In this document: positions 35,239 to 43,567 of the stretch, piece by piece
Position numbering within the stretch: position 1 is the stretch's first letter
Layout: each line of letters opens with the position of its first letter
Assembly: GCF_003951315.1 (NCBI RefSeq)
Contig: NZ_QLJH01000008.1
Span: forward strand, 79,452 to 143,451
Direction: 5' to 3'
DNA from: Sphingomonas sp. S-NIH.Pt15_0812
Lineage (GTDB): Bacteria > Pseudomonadota > Alphaproteobacteria > Sphingomonadales > Sphingomonadaceae
Length of the DNA stretch: 64,000 nt
Position numbers and translations under genes: made by a program
Notes under the pieces: generated by a model
What the model saw: the letters and a program-made list of their open reading frames with translations, nothing else
What the model was told of the DNA's origin: nothing
The model's database searches: none

Positions 35239-35708
35239 GCGCAGCCTCCCTCGTTCACGGCATTTTCGAACGTCGCCTTCAGGCGCTGCAACCCACCGAT
35301 CAGCCCTTCGAGCTCCTCGCGGTCCCATTCCGCCAGGACCGCGTTCCAGCATTGCTGGACCTGGCGCTTGCAGCGGAGCGCGATCTCGCGCCCCTCCGGG
35401 GTCAGGGAAAGGTTGATCTGGCGACGGTCGCCATCGTCGCGCGCGCGGCGGAGCAGGCCGCGCTCCTCCAGCTGGTCGACGACGCGGGTCATCGCGCCCT
35501 TGTCATACCCCATGTCCCGCGCCAGCGCGACGCAGGTATTGGCATCGGTCATGAGGATCATCGCCAGCGACGACCATTGCGTGCCGGTAATGCCCTCGCG
35601 CGCGAAGATCGGCTCGACCAACTGCGCGCCCATCACATGGATGCGCCGGATCAGATAGCCGATCGAATTGTTCGGCCGAAACGACTCATCGTCATCGTAC
35701 AGGTTCAT
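35235..35708 (-). CDS. MarR-family transcriptional regulator
   Basis: The 157-residue winged-helix protein has dimerisation helices at both ends. The DNA-binding core is GTQWSSLAMILMTDANTCVA, DMGYDKGAMTRVVDQLEERG (recognition helix) and the wing RRARDDGDRRQINLSLTPEG. The DxRxxx wing motif is standard for MarR. As the first gene of the marR-nodT-emrA-emrB operon it is very likely the drug-responsive repressor of the whole set, as EmrR is in Escherichia coli. The operator was not identified. Confidence 0.9.
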   Translation of the reverse strand: MNLYDDDESFRPNNSIGYLIRRIHVMGAQLVEPIFAREGITGTQWSSLAMILMTDANTCVALARDMGYDKGAMTRVVDQLEERGLLRRARDDGDRRQINLSLTPEGREIALRCKRQVQQCWNAVLAEWDREELEGLIGGLQRLKATFENAVNEGGCA

Positions 35709-35796
35709 GCGGTTGCCGTGGCAAAGGTTGCCTAGGCAGTCAATTATCTTTCGCGTCAGGAACGGATCGATCCCCGACCGATCCCGTCCCGACCGA

Positions 35797-36849
35797 TCAC
35801 CCGCGTCCGATCAGGCCCCGCGCGATCCGGTCGGCCACCTCGGACGCCGGCTCGCCGCTGGCGGCGCTCTCGGTCCAAACCTGCTCCAGCCGCTCGGGAA
35901 TGCGGGCGATCCGCGCCATCACCTCGGCCTCGTCGCCATGCCCCAGATATTCCAGGCCGACATTGATGATGCCGCCGGCGTTGATGACATAGTCCGGTGC
36001 GTAGAGGATGCCACGATCATGGACACGCTGGCCATCCGCGCGCACCGCCAGCTGGTTGTTCGCGCCGCCCGCGATCACCTTGGCGCGGATCTGCGGGATG
36101 CTGGTTTCGGTCAGCACCGCGCCCAGCGCGTTGGGGCTGACCAGATCGACATCCTGAGTCAGGATCGCATCGGCCGGCACGGTGGTCGCGCCCAGTTCCG
36201 CCGCCATCGCCTCGGCGCGTTCGGTGTTCACATCGGCCAGGGTCAGCACCGCGCCGTCGCGCGCCAGCAGCCGCGCCAGACCGCCGCCGACCGAACCCAG
36301 GCCCTGCACCGCGACGCGCACGCCCTTCATGTCGGTCGCGCCCAGCCCGCGCTTCGCCGCCGCGACCACGCCCAGATAGACGCCGTGAGCGGTATAGGGG
36401 CCGGGATCGCCGCCCGCCGCGCCGCTTTCGACCGGCAGGCCGGAGACATAGCGGGTCTGGCCGGCGATGACCTTCATCCGCGCCTCGGACATGCCGACAT
36501 CCTCGGCGGTCACATAGCGGCCGCCGAGCGATTCGACCGCCCGGCCAAAGGCTTCGAGCTGTTCGGTGGTGATGACCGCGCCCGGCTCGGGGGCCAGCAC
36601 GACGCCCTTGCCGCCGCCCAGCTCCAGGCCGGCCATCGCGTTCTTGAAGCTCATGCCGCGCGACAGGCGCAGCGCATCGGTGATCGCGCGGTCGCTGTCG
36701 GCATAGTGCCAGAAGCGGACGCCGCCCGCCGCCGGGCCCAGCTTGGTGGAGTGGATCGCGACCACCGCCTTCAGCCCCGAGGCCGGGTCGGTGAAGAGAT
36801 GGATGCCTTCATGGTCGTCGAAATCGGGAAAGCCCCAATTGCTGGTCAT
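35797..36849 (-). CDS. Leucine/valine dehydrogenase (Glu/Leu/Phe/Val dehydrogenase family)
   Basis: The 350-residue NAD-dependent enzyme deaminates branched-chain amino acids to keto acids. Visible are the substrate-site GLELGGGKGVV with the catalytic lysine (about 83-93), RYVTAEDVGMS, the Rossmann motif VAVQGLGSVGGGLA (about 180-193) and ANNQLAVRADGQ. Length and motifs match leucine dehydrogenases rather than the longer glutamate dehydrogenases. ATG 36849 is chosen because the extension to 36909 would run into the tRNA gene. Confidence 0.9.
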   Translation of the reverse strand: MTSNWGFPDFDDHEGIHLFTDPASGLKAVVAIHSTKLGPAAGGVRFWHYADSDRAITDALRLSRGMSFKNAMAGLELGGGKGVVLAPEPGAVITTEQLEAFGRAVESLGGRYVTAEDVGMSEARMKVIAGQTRYVSGLPVESGAAGGDPGPYTAHGVYLGVVAAAKRGLGATDMKGVRVAVQGLGSVGGGLARLLARDGAVLTLADVNTERAEAMAAELGATTVPADAILTQDVDLVSPNALGAVLTETSIPQIRAKVIAGGANNQLAVRADGQRVHDRGILYAPDYVINAGGIINVGLEYLGHGDEAEVMARIARIPERLEQVWTESAASGEPASEVADRIARGLIGRG

Positions 36850-36879
36850 GGGCAGCCTCTGCGCGATGTCTGAAGATGG

Positions 36880-36957
36880 TGGGGCGACCGACGGGACTTG
36901 AACCCGCAACTTCCGGCATCACAAGCCGGCGCTCTAACCAATTGAACTACGGTCGCC
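36880..36957 (-). tRNA. tRNA-His (anticodon GTG)
   Basis: Read on the minus strand, the sequence starts GGCGACCG and ends CGGTCGCC plus an encoded CCA (36880-36882). The anticodon arm is ccggc-TTGTGAT-gccgg, giving GTG for histidine. With TA at positions 8-9, the first G falls at -1 and pairs with C73, the classic HisRS identity element. The T arm (gcggg TTCAAGT cccgt) is intact. Confidence 0.95.
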
Positions 36958-37005
36958 GCGAAGGAGTTGGGCCGATAAGGGGTGATGGACGGTCCGTCAA
37001 GCGCA

Positions 37006-37731
37006 TCAGAAGCGTCCTTCGACAGAAAGTTGATAACCGCGTGGACCAGCGACGAATCCGGCGGCCTGCAAGCGGCCGATCGTCGTCGCGTCGCCGCCCT
37101 GCATCACCAGTTCCGCCCGGTAGCGGCCATCGCCGGTGATTCGCAGCGTCACGCCTTCCGTCCCCGCCGCGCCGGTCAGCGGCAGAACCAGCGCGCCCGC
37201 ATCGCACCGCGCATCGCCGCTGACCGAGGGCGGCAGGCCGACGCCCGCCACATCGCCTGCCAGGGTCGCGGTCACCCGCCCCTGTGCCTCACTGCACTGG
37301 TCGTCGCGGAAGCGGATGGTGACATCGGCCAGGTCGAGGAACGCGACGGGCAGTGGCTGGAACAACGCCCCCGCACCGATCCGGGCAGTCGCGCGCTCCA
37401 CGCCCATGCCATGCCGGCTGACATAGGCGCGCGCCGACAGCGGCGGCACACCGATCGCACCGTCGCGCTCCAGCGTCAGCACCGCGCGTCCGGTCAGCAG
37501 CCCGAGCGGCGACAGGCGCGCGTCGACATCGCCGATCGGCAACTGGCCGAGGCTGGCGTCGCGCAGCCGCGCATCCCAGATGCTGCCCTCGACCTCGCGC
37601 GCGACCAGCCCCTGCCGCCCTGCCCCGGCCCAGCCGAGCACCGCACGCATCGGCAGGAAGACGATCAGCGCCACCAGCATCATCGCCCCGAACAGCGCCG
37701 CCGGCCCGGTGGTCAGACGAATCCGCCTCAT
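37006..37731 (-). CDS. gspN: Type II secretion system protein GspN
   Basis: The 241-residue protein has one N-terminal helix (about 9-29, GPAALFGAMMLVALIVFLP) and a periplasmic domain with REVEGSIWDARLRDASLGQLPIGDV, the usual GspN opening. GspN is a non-universal inner-membrane component found in alpha- and gammaproteobacterial systems. It is the last of 12 gsp genes. Its ATG overlaps the gspM stop. Confidence 0.88.
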   Translation of the reverse strand: MRRIRLTTGPAALFGAMMLVALIVFLPMRAVLGWAGAGRQGLVAREVEGSIWDARLRDASLGQLPIGDVDARLSPLGLLTGRAVLTLERDGAIGVPPLSARAYVSRHGMGVERATARIGAGALFQPLPVAFLDLADVTIRFRDDQCSEAQGRVTATLAGDVAGVGLPPSVSGDARCDAGALVLPLTGAAGTEGVTLRITGDGRYRAELVMQGGDATTIGRLQAAGFVAGPRGYQLSVEGRF

Positions 37732-38195
37732 GCCGCCCGTCCCCGCAGCAACAGTCGGGCCGAGACGGTGCGATCGCCATTGTCGCTGAGCGTCGCGCCC
37801 TCGACCACGATCCCCGCCCGCTCCAGCCGCGCCAGCCAGGCGGTCAGCGCCGCACCCCGAGCCGAGGTGATCGAGACGCGCACCCCGTCGCCCTCCGGCT
37901 CCAGGCTGGCGAGCGGGAAGCCGGCCGTCTCCGCCTGGGCGCGGATCACGTCGGCCAGCGAGCCGGTGAGCGGCGGCACCTTGCGCGCCGCGCCCAGCGC
38001 ATCGACCACGGCGCGCGTCTCGCCCATTCGGATCACCGCCGCCGCATGCCGCTCGCGCGCGCCGGCCATCACGTCCGACAGCGGCCGGATCACCAGCCCC
38101 CACAGGATCGTCACGATCGCCAGCGCGGCCATGACCAGCAACAGCCTCTGCTCGCGCTTGGAGCGGCCCTGGAACCAGTGTCGAAGCGCGTTCAT
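37728..38195 (-). CDS. gspM: Type II secretion system protein GspM
   Basis: The 155-residue bitopic protein has a basic N-terminus (GRSKREQRLLL), one helix about 18-38 and a small ferredoxin-like periplasmic domain. GspM partners with GspL in the inner-membrane platform. It overlaps gspL and gspN by ATGA on either side. Confidence 0.88.
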   Translation of the reverse strand: MNALRHWFQGRSKREQRLLLVMAALAIVTILWGLVIRPLSDVMAGARERHAAAVIRMGETRAVVDALGAARKVPPLTGSLADVIRAQAETAGFPLASLEPEGDGVRVSITSARGAALTAWLARLERAGIVVEGATLSDNGDRTVSARLLLRGRAA

Positions 38196-39265
38196 CGGCC
38201 GCTCACCGTCAGTTCGCCGGTGATCCGGCCGTTGGCGGACTGGAAGACGCTGGCCTGCACCGCGAAGCCGGCGCGTTCCAGCGCGCGTTTCAGATCGGTG
38301 GCCAGCGCCTCGCGCTCGACCGCGACCGACAGGCGCAGATCGCCATTGGCGGTGAAATCCAGGCCCGTCACTTCGCTCCCCGGCACGCTGCGGATCGCGG
38401 CGAAGGCCGCCGCGGTGGTGGTGGTGAAGCCCAGGCCCGGCCCGATCACCCGGCCCGACCGCTCGGCCAGCTGCCGATCGGGATCGGTCACGGTCTCGCC
38501 GCGCGGCAGGGCGGTGGCGGCGAGCGCATCGGCCTGCGCCTCCAGCCGGTCGGCGGCGAAGCTGTACTTGGCGACGCGGACCAGCGAGATGGCGAAGCTG
38601 ACCGCCAGGATCGCGGCACCCAGCGCCGCCAGCCGTCGCACCAGCCGCCAGTCGATCGCGAAGCCCCGCCGCCGGGCGAACACGCCCTGGCGCAGGTCGA
38701 GCGTGGGCGCGGCGGTCGCGTCGAACAAGGCGGCGTCCAGCACCTGTCGCTCGACCGTCGCGGGCGGCTCACCGCCGGTGACCAGCTCGGTCAGCCGCGC
38801 TTCGTCGGCGAAGCCGCTGGTCCGGCCGCGCACCACCGCCTGGCCCGCCAGTTCGGCGCGCACATAGCCTTCCTCCGGGCGGGGCAGCAGCATCGGGGCC
38901 GGCACAAGCGCGACCGGATCCACCCCGGCGGCGGCCAGCTGGTTGAGCCAGGCGCGCATCGTCTCCCTCGCAACGACGCCGATCGGGCGTTCGCCGCCGC
39001 CCTCGTCGCCCACCGCGACGTGCAACTCGCCGGGCGGGGCGGCGCTCGCCTCGGCCGCGAGCAGCCGCGCCGCCGCCACCGCCTGGGCGGGGGACCGGGC
39101 GGGCAGTTCGGCCCAGTGCAGCGTCACCGCCTCGGCCGGCGCGACCGCGACGATCGGGTCCGGCTCCACCGGCACGCCGTCGCCCCGTGCCATCAGCCCG
39201 GCATCGCCGAACCGCATCCAGCGGAAGCCGGTCTCGCCGCTGGGCAGGAATAACAAGGTCGTCAC
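38192..39265 (-). CDS. gspL: Type II secretion system protein GspL
   Basis: The 357-residue protein has an actin-like cytoplasmic domain (about 1-215), one transmembrane helix (about 222-242, RLAALGAAILAVSFAISLV) and a periplasmic ferredoxin-like domain. It couples the GspE ATPase to the membrane platform. The start is GTG 39265, which overlaps the gspK stop as GTGA and has GGGGGGAAG just upstream; ATG 39280 is an alternative. Confidence 0.88.
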   Translation of the reverse strand: MTTLLFLPSGETGFRWMRFGDAGLMARGDGVPVEPDPIVAVAPAEAVTLHWAELPARSPAQAVAAARLLAAEASAAPPGELHVAVGDEGGGERPIGVVARETMRAWLNQLAAAGVDPVALVPAPMLLPRPEEGYVRAELAGQAVVRGRTSGFADEARLTELVTGGEPPATVERQVLDAALFDATAAPTLDLRQGVFARRRGFAIDWRLVRRLAALGAAILAVSFAISLVRVAKYSFAADRLEAQADALAATALPRGETVTDPDRQLAERSGRVIGPGLGFTTTTAAAFAAIRSVPGSEVTGLDFTANGDLRLSVAVEREALATDLKRALERAGFAVQASVFQSANGRITGELTVSGR

Positions 39266-40242
39266 GTATCTTCCCCCCATTGTCGCGCGACCAGGCGTAC
39301 CGGCAGCCTCGACGCGTCGATCAACGCTCGTTCCTGTAGTTGCGCGCCCGGGACCGTCACGTCCACCGTCATTCGAAACCAGGCCGTGGTCGCCGCCGTC
39401 TGCGCCGCCGCGTCGCTCGGCGTCGTCGCCCCCTTCCACAGATCGAGCGCGTTCGACCAGCCCTGGGGCGGGCGGCGCAGCAGCAAGGCGCGGACGGAGT
39501 CGACCGACTGGCTGCCGTCCGGCGCCAGCATGGCGAGCAGCGGCGCCTGTTCGGGCAGGATGGTGTTGACGTTCATCCGGCTCGGCTCCGCGACCGGCAG
39601 GGCGCAGACCCAGGGCCGGAGCCGGGCATAGACCTCCGGGGTCACGCCCGACACCGCGCGCAACTCGCTGACATCCGCCATCAGCGTGCCGGCGGTGCGA
39701 TAGCCGGTCTGCTGGCCGGTGTAGAACGGGTCCTCCGCGCCGCCGGGCTGCTGGTCCTGGTCGCTGTCGATCCAGTCGGCGGTGCTCGCCGCGATCTGAT
39801 CGGCGACCTGGCCCGAGATGCCGAGCAGCCGCATCAGCCGCGCGAACTGGATGCGCTGCAATCCGGCGGTCTGGTAGAGGCCCGGCGCGCCCGCCGACGT
39901 CGCCAGCCCGTTGAGGTTGAAGCAATTGCCGCCATCCACCACGCGCGCCACCGCCATCCCCCCGCCGGGCAGCGGCAGCGGAAAGGGCCGGTCGCTCCAA
40001 TTGCCGAGCAGCGTCACCCGCCCCTCGCTCTTGGTCAGCAGATCGCCCAGGCGAACGGTCGCCATCGCCTCCGCCCCGACGGCATAGGCGCGCGCCTGGT
40101 CGGCGGCGGCGGCATTGGCGGCGAGGCGGGTGGACAGGCGCAGCTTCTCCAGCGCCGCGCCCGCCATGACCGCGATCACCGCCACCAGCATCAGCACGGT
40201 GAGCAACGCCGCGCCGCGTTCGCCGGCGCGCCTAGACGCCAT
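39262..40242 (-). CDS. gspK: Type II secretion minor pseudopilin GspK
   Basis: The 326-residue protein has the leader MASRRAGERG followed by AALLTVLMLVAVIAVM. As is typical for GspK, the glutamate at position 5 of the mature protein is missing. The large globular domain is inserted after the N-terminal helix. GspK sits at the tip of the pseudopilus. It overlaps gspJ by 11 nt. Confidence 0.9.
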   Translation of the reverse strand: MASRRAGERGAALLTVLMLVAVIAVMAGAALEKLRLSTRLAANAAAADQARAYAVGAEAMATVRLGDLLTKSEGRVTLLGNWSDRPFPLPLPGGGMAVARVVDGGNCFNLNGLATSAGAPGLYQTAGLQRIQFARLMRLLGISGQVADQIAASTADWIDSDQDQQPGGAEDPFYTGQQTGYRTAGTLMADVSELRAVSGVTPEVYARLRPWVCALPVAEPSRMNVNTILPEQAPLLAMLAPDGSQSVDSVRALLLRRPPQGWSNALDLWKGATTPSDAAAQTAATTAWFRMTVDVTVPGAQLQERALIDASRLPVRLVARQWGEDT

Positions 40243-40957
40243 TCTGCCCTCCCGGCGGCGCGAGCGGGGCCGGCTCTCCGCGCGGCATCGATGGCGGGGT
40301 GGTCGGGGCGCCCTCCGGCGTGCTGGCCTTGGGGCCGGGCACGCGGATGCCGCCCGGACCGAAGCCGGTGCCGACCAGCGCCATCATCCGCCAGCTCGTC
40401 CCGTCCGTGCGGGTCAGGCGCAGTTCCAGCGCCTGGGGCAGCGCGATACCCCCCGCCCCGTCCCAGCGATCGCTCCACGCGCCGGCATAGCGGTAGCGGA
40501 CGACCAGGGCGCTGACCCGGTCCAGCATCGGCGTCTGCGCCAGTGGCTGTGCGCCGTCGACCTCCGGATAGCCGATGCGCACCAGCGTCTGCCCGGACAG
40601 GCGCCACAGCACCTTCTGCAGATTGGGCCGGGCGGTGGCGTCCAGGTTCGTCCAGCCGCCGCGCGTGAACAGCATCTCGCCCGGCTCGCCGACAAAGGCG
40701 GGACGCAGCCGCCCGGCCTCGTCGCGTGCGGCACGGGGGGTCGCCTGCGCCAGATCGGCGGTCAGCGCGGAGACAGTGCGGGCGATCGCCGCCTGATCGT
40801 CGAGCCGCGCACCCGTCGCCGCCTGTGCGCGGATGCTGAACGACAAGATCGCGACGCCGGCCGAGGCGATCATCGCGAAGATCAGCAGCGCGACCATCAC
40901 CTCGACCAGCGTGAAGCCCTGTTCGGCGGACCGTCCGGCGGGGCGGCGATCCGTCAT
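40232..40957 (-). CDS. gspJ: Type II secretion minor pseudopilin GspJ
   Basis: The 241-residue protein has the prepilin leader RSAEQG followed by FTLVEVMVALLIFAMIAS, with Glu5 present. The globular domain has the strand pattern of GspJ, and the tail is Pro/Gly-rich. It forms the tip complex with GspI and GspK. It overlaps gspI by ATGA. Confidence 0.9.
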   Translation of the reverse strand: MTDRRPAGRSAEQGFTLVEVMVALLIFAMIASAGVAILSFSIRAQAATGARLDDQAAIARTVSALTADLAQATPRAARDEAGRLRPAFVGEPGEMLFTRGGWTNLDATARPNLQKVLWRLSGQTLVRIGYPEVDGAQPLAQTPMLDRVSALVVRYRYAGAWSDRWDGAGGIALPQALELRLTRTDGTSWRMMALVGTGFGPGGIRVPGPKASTPEGAPTTPPSMPRGEPAPLAPPGGQNGV

Positions 40958-41352
40958 GTCGCCACCGCGACGGCGGCGGCGGGGCTCGGCGGGCGGATCA
41001 TCGTCATGCGGCCGAGCACCTGGCCGCGGACATTCTGCACCACCACGTCGATCCGCACCACCTGCCGGTCGCCAAGCGGGGTGATCTGGCGAGTCCAGCG
41101 CCAGTTGCGGCCGCCATTGACCTCGCCGCCCTCGGTCCGGCCGGGTTCGGGCGGTTGCGCCTCGGTATAGGCGTCGAGCGCGACATTGTGCGCGACCATC
41201 TGCGCCACCAGCGTATCGTCGATCAGCCCGACGCCGCGCACGGTCGCGCCCTCCAGCCGGACGAGCGCCAGCGCGGCGAGGCTGAACACCGCCAGCGCGA
41301 CCATGATCTCGATAAGGGTGAAGCCGCGCTCGGCGATCCGGTCATTGCGCAT
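40954..41352 (-). CDS. gspI: Type II secretion minor pseudopilin GspI
   Basis: The 132-residue protein has the prepilin leader MRNDRIAERG and mature start FTLIEIMVALAVFSLAALAL. Family landmarks include LVAQMVAHNVALDAY. It is the core of the pseudopilus tip complex. It overlaps gspH by 11 nt and gspJ by 4 nt. Confidence 0.9.
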   Translation of the reverse strand: MRNDRIAERGFTLIEIMVALAVFSLAALALVRLEGATVRGVGLIDDTLVAQMVAHNVALDAYTEAQPPEPGRTEGGEVNGGRNWRWTRQITPLGDRQVVRIDVVVQNVRGQVLGRMTMIRPPSPAAAVAVAT

Positions 41353-41797
41353 CGGCGCGCACCTCGCCGTCCGCGCCGATCCGGACCAGCGCGTCGTTGC
41401 CGTCGCGGGTCAGGCGGATATCGGCATTGCGGTCGGCGATGCCGGTAGGATCGAAGGTGACGCGCAGCCGCCCCTGCCCCTCCCCCAGCGACGCCCGCGT
41501 CCCCTCGGCCCAGCGCTCGACGCGCAGCGGCTTGTCCGCGACCGGCGTCCATGCCCCCGCGACGCGCCGGTCGAAGCCATAGCCGCCGCTCGTCACCCAC
41601 AGGCTGATCGGCTGGGACTCGACGATCGCCAGGTTGCGCGCCGCCCTGGTCCGCCCGGCGAGCCGCAGCCCCTCGTCCAGCACGCGCCCGCGCGGATCGG
41701 GCATGACGAACGCCACCACCGCCGCCGACAGGCCGATGATGGTGATGACGATCATCAGTTCGACCAGCGTGAAGCCGTGTTCGGCGGAACGCCTCAC
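41342..41797 (-). CDS. gspH: Type II secretion minor pseudopilin GspH
   Basis: The 151-residue protein starts at GTG 41797 and reads (M)RRSAEHG, then mature FTLVELMIVITIIGLSAAVV. The start is uncertain because the leader region is tandemly duplicated: the frame is open upstream through a second RSAEHGFT unit but has no ATG. The C-terminal globular domain (RVTFDPTGIADRNADIRLTR) is typical GspH. A 52-nt gap from gspG contains the extra repeat copy. Confidence 0.85.
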   Translation of the reverse strand: MRRSAEHGFTLVELMIVITIIGLSAAVVAFVMPDPRGRVLDEGLRLAGRTRAARNLAIVESQPISLWVTSGGYGFDRRVAGAWTPVADKPLRVERWAEGTRASLGEGQGRLRVTFDPTGIADRNADIRLTRDGNDALVRIGADGEVRADAQ

Positions 41798-41825
41798 AGG
41801 CGTGAAGCCGTGTTCGGCGGAACGC
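41767..41825. repeat. Tandem 26-bp repeat in the gspH leader
   Basis: Two identical 26-bp copies (41767-41792 and 41800-41825, beginning gcgtgaagccgtgttc) are separated by 7 bp. Together they encode two RSAEHGFT units on the minus strand, so the prepilin cleavage motif is duplicated. A third identical copy lies in gspG at 42242-42267. Confidence 0.9.
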
Positions 41826-41849
41826 AGAGGTCCGAAGAGGAAAGCCGGC

Positions 41850-42335
41850 TTACTGCCAGCTGCCGATATCGGCATTGATCCCCTCGCCGCCTTCCTTGCC
41901 GTCGGCGCCATAGGTCCAGATGTCCGCCTCGCCATGCTGGCCGGGCGACGCATAGAGATAGGGTCGGCTCCACGGGTCTTGCGGCAGGCGCTTGATATAG
42001 CCGCCCTGCTGATAGCGCGACGCGTCGACGCCGGCCGGTGCGCTGGTCAGCGCCGCCAGTCCCTGCGTCGTCGTCGGATAGCTGCCCATCTGCAGGCGAT
42101 AGAGTTCCAGGCCGTTCTCGACATTGGCGATATCGGCCTTGGCCTTCTGGATGCGCGCGGTGTCGCCCGAGGGCAGCACGTTGAGCGCGACGATGGTGGC
42201 CAGCAGGCCGATGATGACGATCACCACCATCAGCTCCACCAGCGTGAAGCCGTGTTCGGCGGAACGCCTCACGGGCGTGAAGCCGTTGCGCCGCTTGCGA
42301 CGCGTCTTGTCCTCGATACGCATGAACATCCTCAT
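41850..42335 (-). CDS. gspG: Type II secretion major pseudopilin GspG
   Basis: The 161-residue protein has mature start FTLVELMVVIVIIGLLATIV, then VLPSGDTARIQKAKADIANVENGLELYRLQMGSYP and the C-terminal calcium-loop region GINADIGSWQ, all standard for the major pseudopilin. The leader is unusually long (29 residues) and contains two potential cleavage sites: G18-FTPVRR and G29-FTLVE. Only the second has Glu5. ATG 42335 overlaps the gspF stop by ATGA. Confidence 0.92.
   Translation of the reverse strand: MRMFMRIEDKTRRKRRNGFTPVRRSAEHGFTLVELMVVIVIIGLLATIVALNVLPSGDTARIQKAKADIANVENGLELYRLQMGSYPTTTQGLAALTSAPAGVDASRYQQGGYIKRLPQDPWSRPYLYASPGQHGEADIWTYGADGKEGGEGINADIGSWQ
42242..42267. repeat. Third copy of the pseudopilin-leader 26-bp repeat, in gspG
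   Basis: This copy is identical to those at 41767-41792 and 41800-41825 in gspH. The flanking bases also match closely (ggcttcacgcc before and gctggt after, minus strand), so the two leaders share a near-identical block of about 45 bp. Confidence 0.9.
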
Positions 42336-43555
42336 TGCCCGGCCAATGTGTTGAGTTGCAGGATCGGCAGCAGGATCGATAGCACGATCGTGGCGACGAT
42401 ACCGCCCATGATGACGATGATCGCCGGTTCCAGCAGCGACAGGGCGGTAGCGGTGAAGCGGTCGAACTCGCGCTCCAGATAATCCGCCGCGCGCTCCAGC
42501 ATCTCGTCCAGCCGCCCCGCCGCTTCGCCGCTCGCCGCCAGATAGGTGAGCAGGGGCGGGAACACGCCCGCGCGCCGCATTGCCGCCGACAGGCTGCCGC
42601 CGCCCCGGATCGCCTCGACGATATCGTCGGAGGCGACGCGCAGCCGGCGATTGTGGATGGTGCCGGCGGTCAGCGTCAGCCCCTCCAGCAGCGGCAGCCG
42701 GCTGGCGACCATCGTGCCCAGCGTGCGCGCCATCCGCGCCGCGTGCAGGTCGCGCAGCAACCGGCCGAGCAGCGGCAATCGCAAAAGCCAGCTGTCGAAG
42801 GCGAGCCGGATCGACGGCTCCTTGAGCGCCCGCCACCCAATCAGGCCGATGCCGACCACGACCAGCAGCATGATCCACCAGCCATTCACCAGCACGTCGG
42901 ACAGGGTGATCACCATCCGCGTCAGCAGCGGCAGCTCCTGCCCGACCGTATCGAACTGCTCGACCACCTGCGGCACCACGAACATCATCAGCGCGGTGAC
43001 GACGCCCAAGGCGACCAGCGCCAGAATCGCCGGATAGGCCAGGGCCGTGATCAGCTTGCCACGGATTTCCGCCTGTCGCTCCAGCAGGGCCGCCAGCCGG
43101 TCGAGGATCGTCGGCAGCGTGCCCGAACTCTCGCCCGCCGCGACCATCGCGCGGTAGAGCGGCGGAAAGCTCTTCGGCTCGCGCGCCATCGAGTCCGCCA
43201 GCCGCCGCCCCTCGACCACGCCGGCATGGACGGTGGCGACGATGCCACGCACGCTCTCCTGCTCGGTCTGGCGCGTGATGGTGCGCAGGCTCTCCTCCAG
43301 GGGCGACACGCGGTTCAGCGTCGCGAGCTGGCGGGTGAACAGCGTCAGCTGCTTGCCCGACATGCGCGCCCGGCCCAGTTGCAGGCCGAACAGCGGCCGC
43401 GCGCGGACCGCGGGCGGCGCGCCCGGCTCGATCCGCACGACATAGAGCTTCTGCCGGTCGAGCGTCTTGCGCGCCGCGTCGAGATCGGCGGCGGCGACAT
43501 GGCCGCGCTTCTCCGCGCCGCGCGTATCGATCGCGACATAGTCGAAGTCAGCCAT
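42332..43555 (-). CDS. gspF: Type II secretion inner-membrane protein GspF
   Basis: The 407-residue polytopic protein has two homologous cytoplasmic helical domains (about 65-195 and 270-395) and three transmembrane helices. LTLFTRQLATLNRVSPLEES and MVAAGESSGTLPTILDRLA are typical landmarks. GspF is the platform core that works with the GspE ATPase. It lies 12 nt after gspE. Confidence 0.92.
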   Translation of the reverse strand: MADFDYVAIDTRGAEKRGHVAAADLDAARKTLDRQKLYVVRIEPGAPPAVRARPLFGLQLGRARMSGKQLTLFTRQLATLNRVSPLEESLRTITRQTEQESVRGIVATVHAGVVEGRRLADSMAREPKSFPPLYRAMVAAGESSGTLPTILDRLAALLERQAEIRGKLITALAYPAILALVALGVVTALMMFVVPQVVEQFDTVGQELPLLTRMVITLSDVLVNGWWIMLLVVVGIGLIGWRALKEPSIRLAFDSWLLRLPLLGRLLRDLHAARMARTLGTMVASRLPLLEGLTLTAGTIHNRRLRVASDDIVEAIRGGGSLSAAMRRAGVFPPLLTYLAASGEAAGRLDEMLERAADYLEREFDRFTATALSLLEPAIIVIMGGIVATIVLSILLPILQLNTLAGQ

Positions 43556-43567
43556 GCGCGGTCGTCA

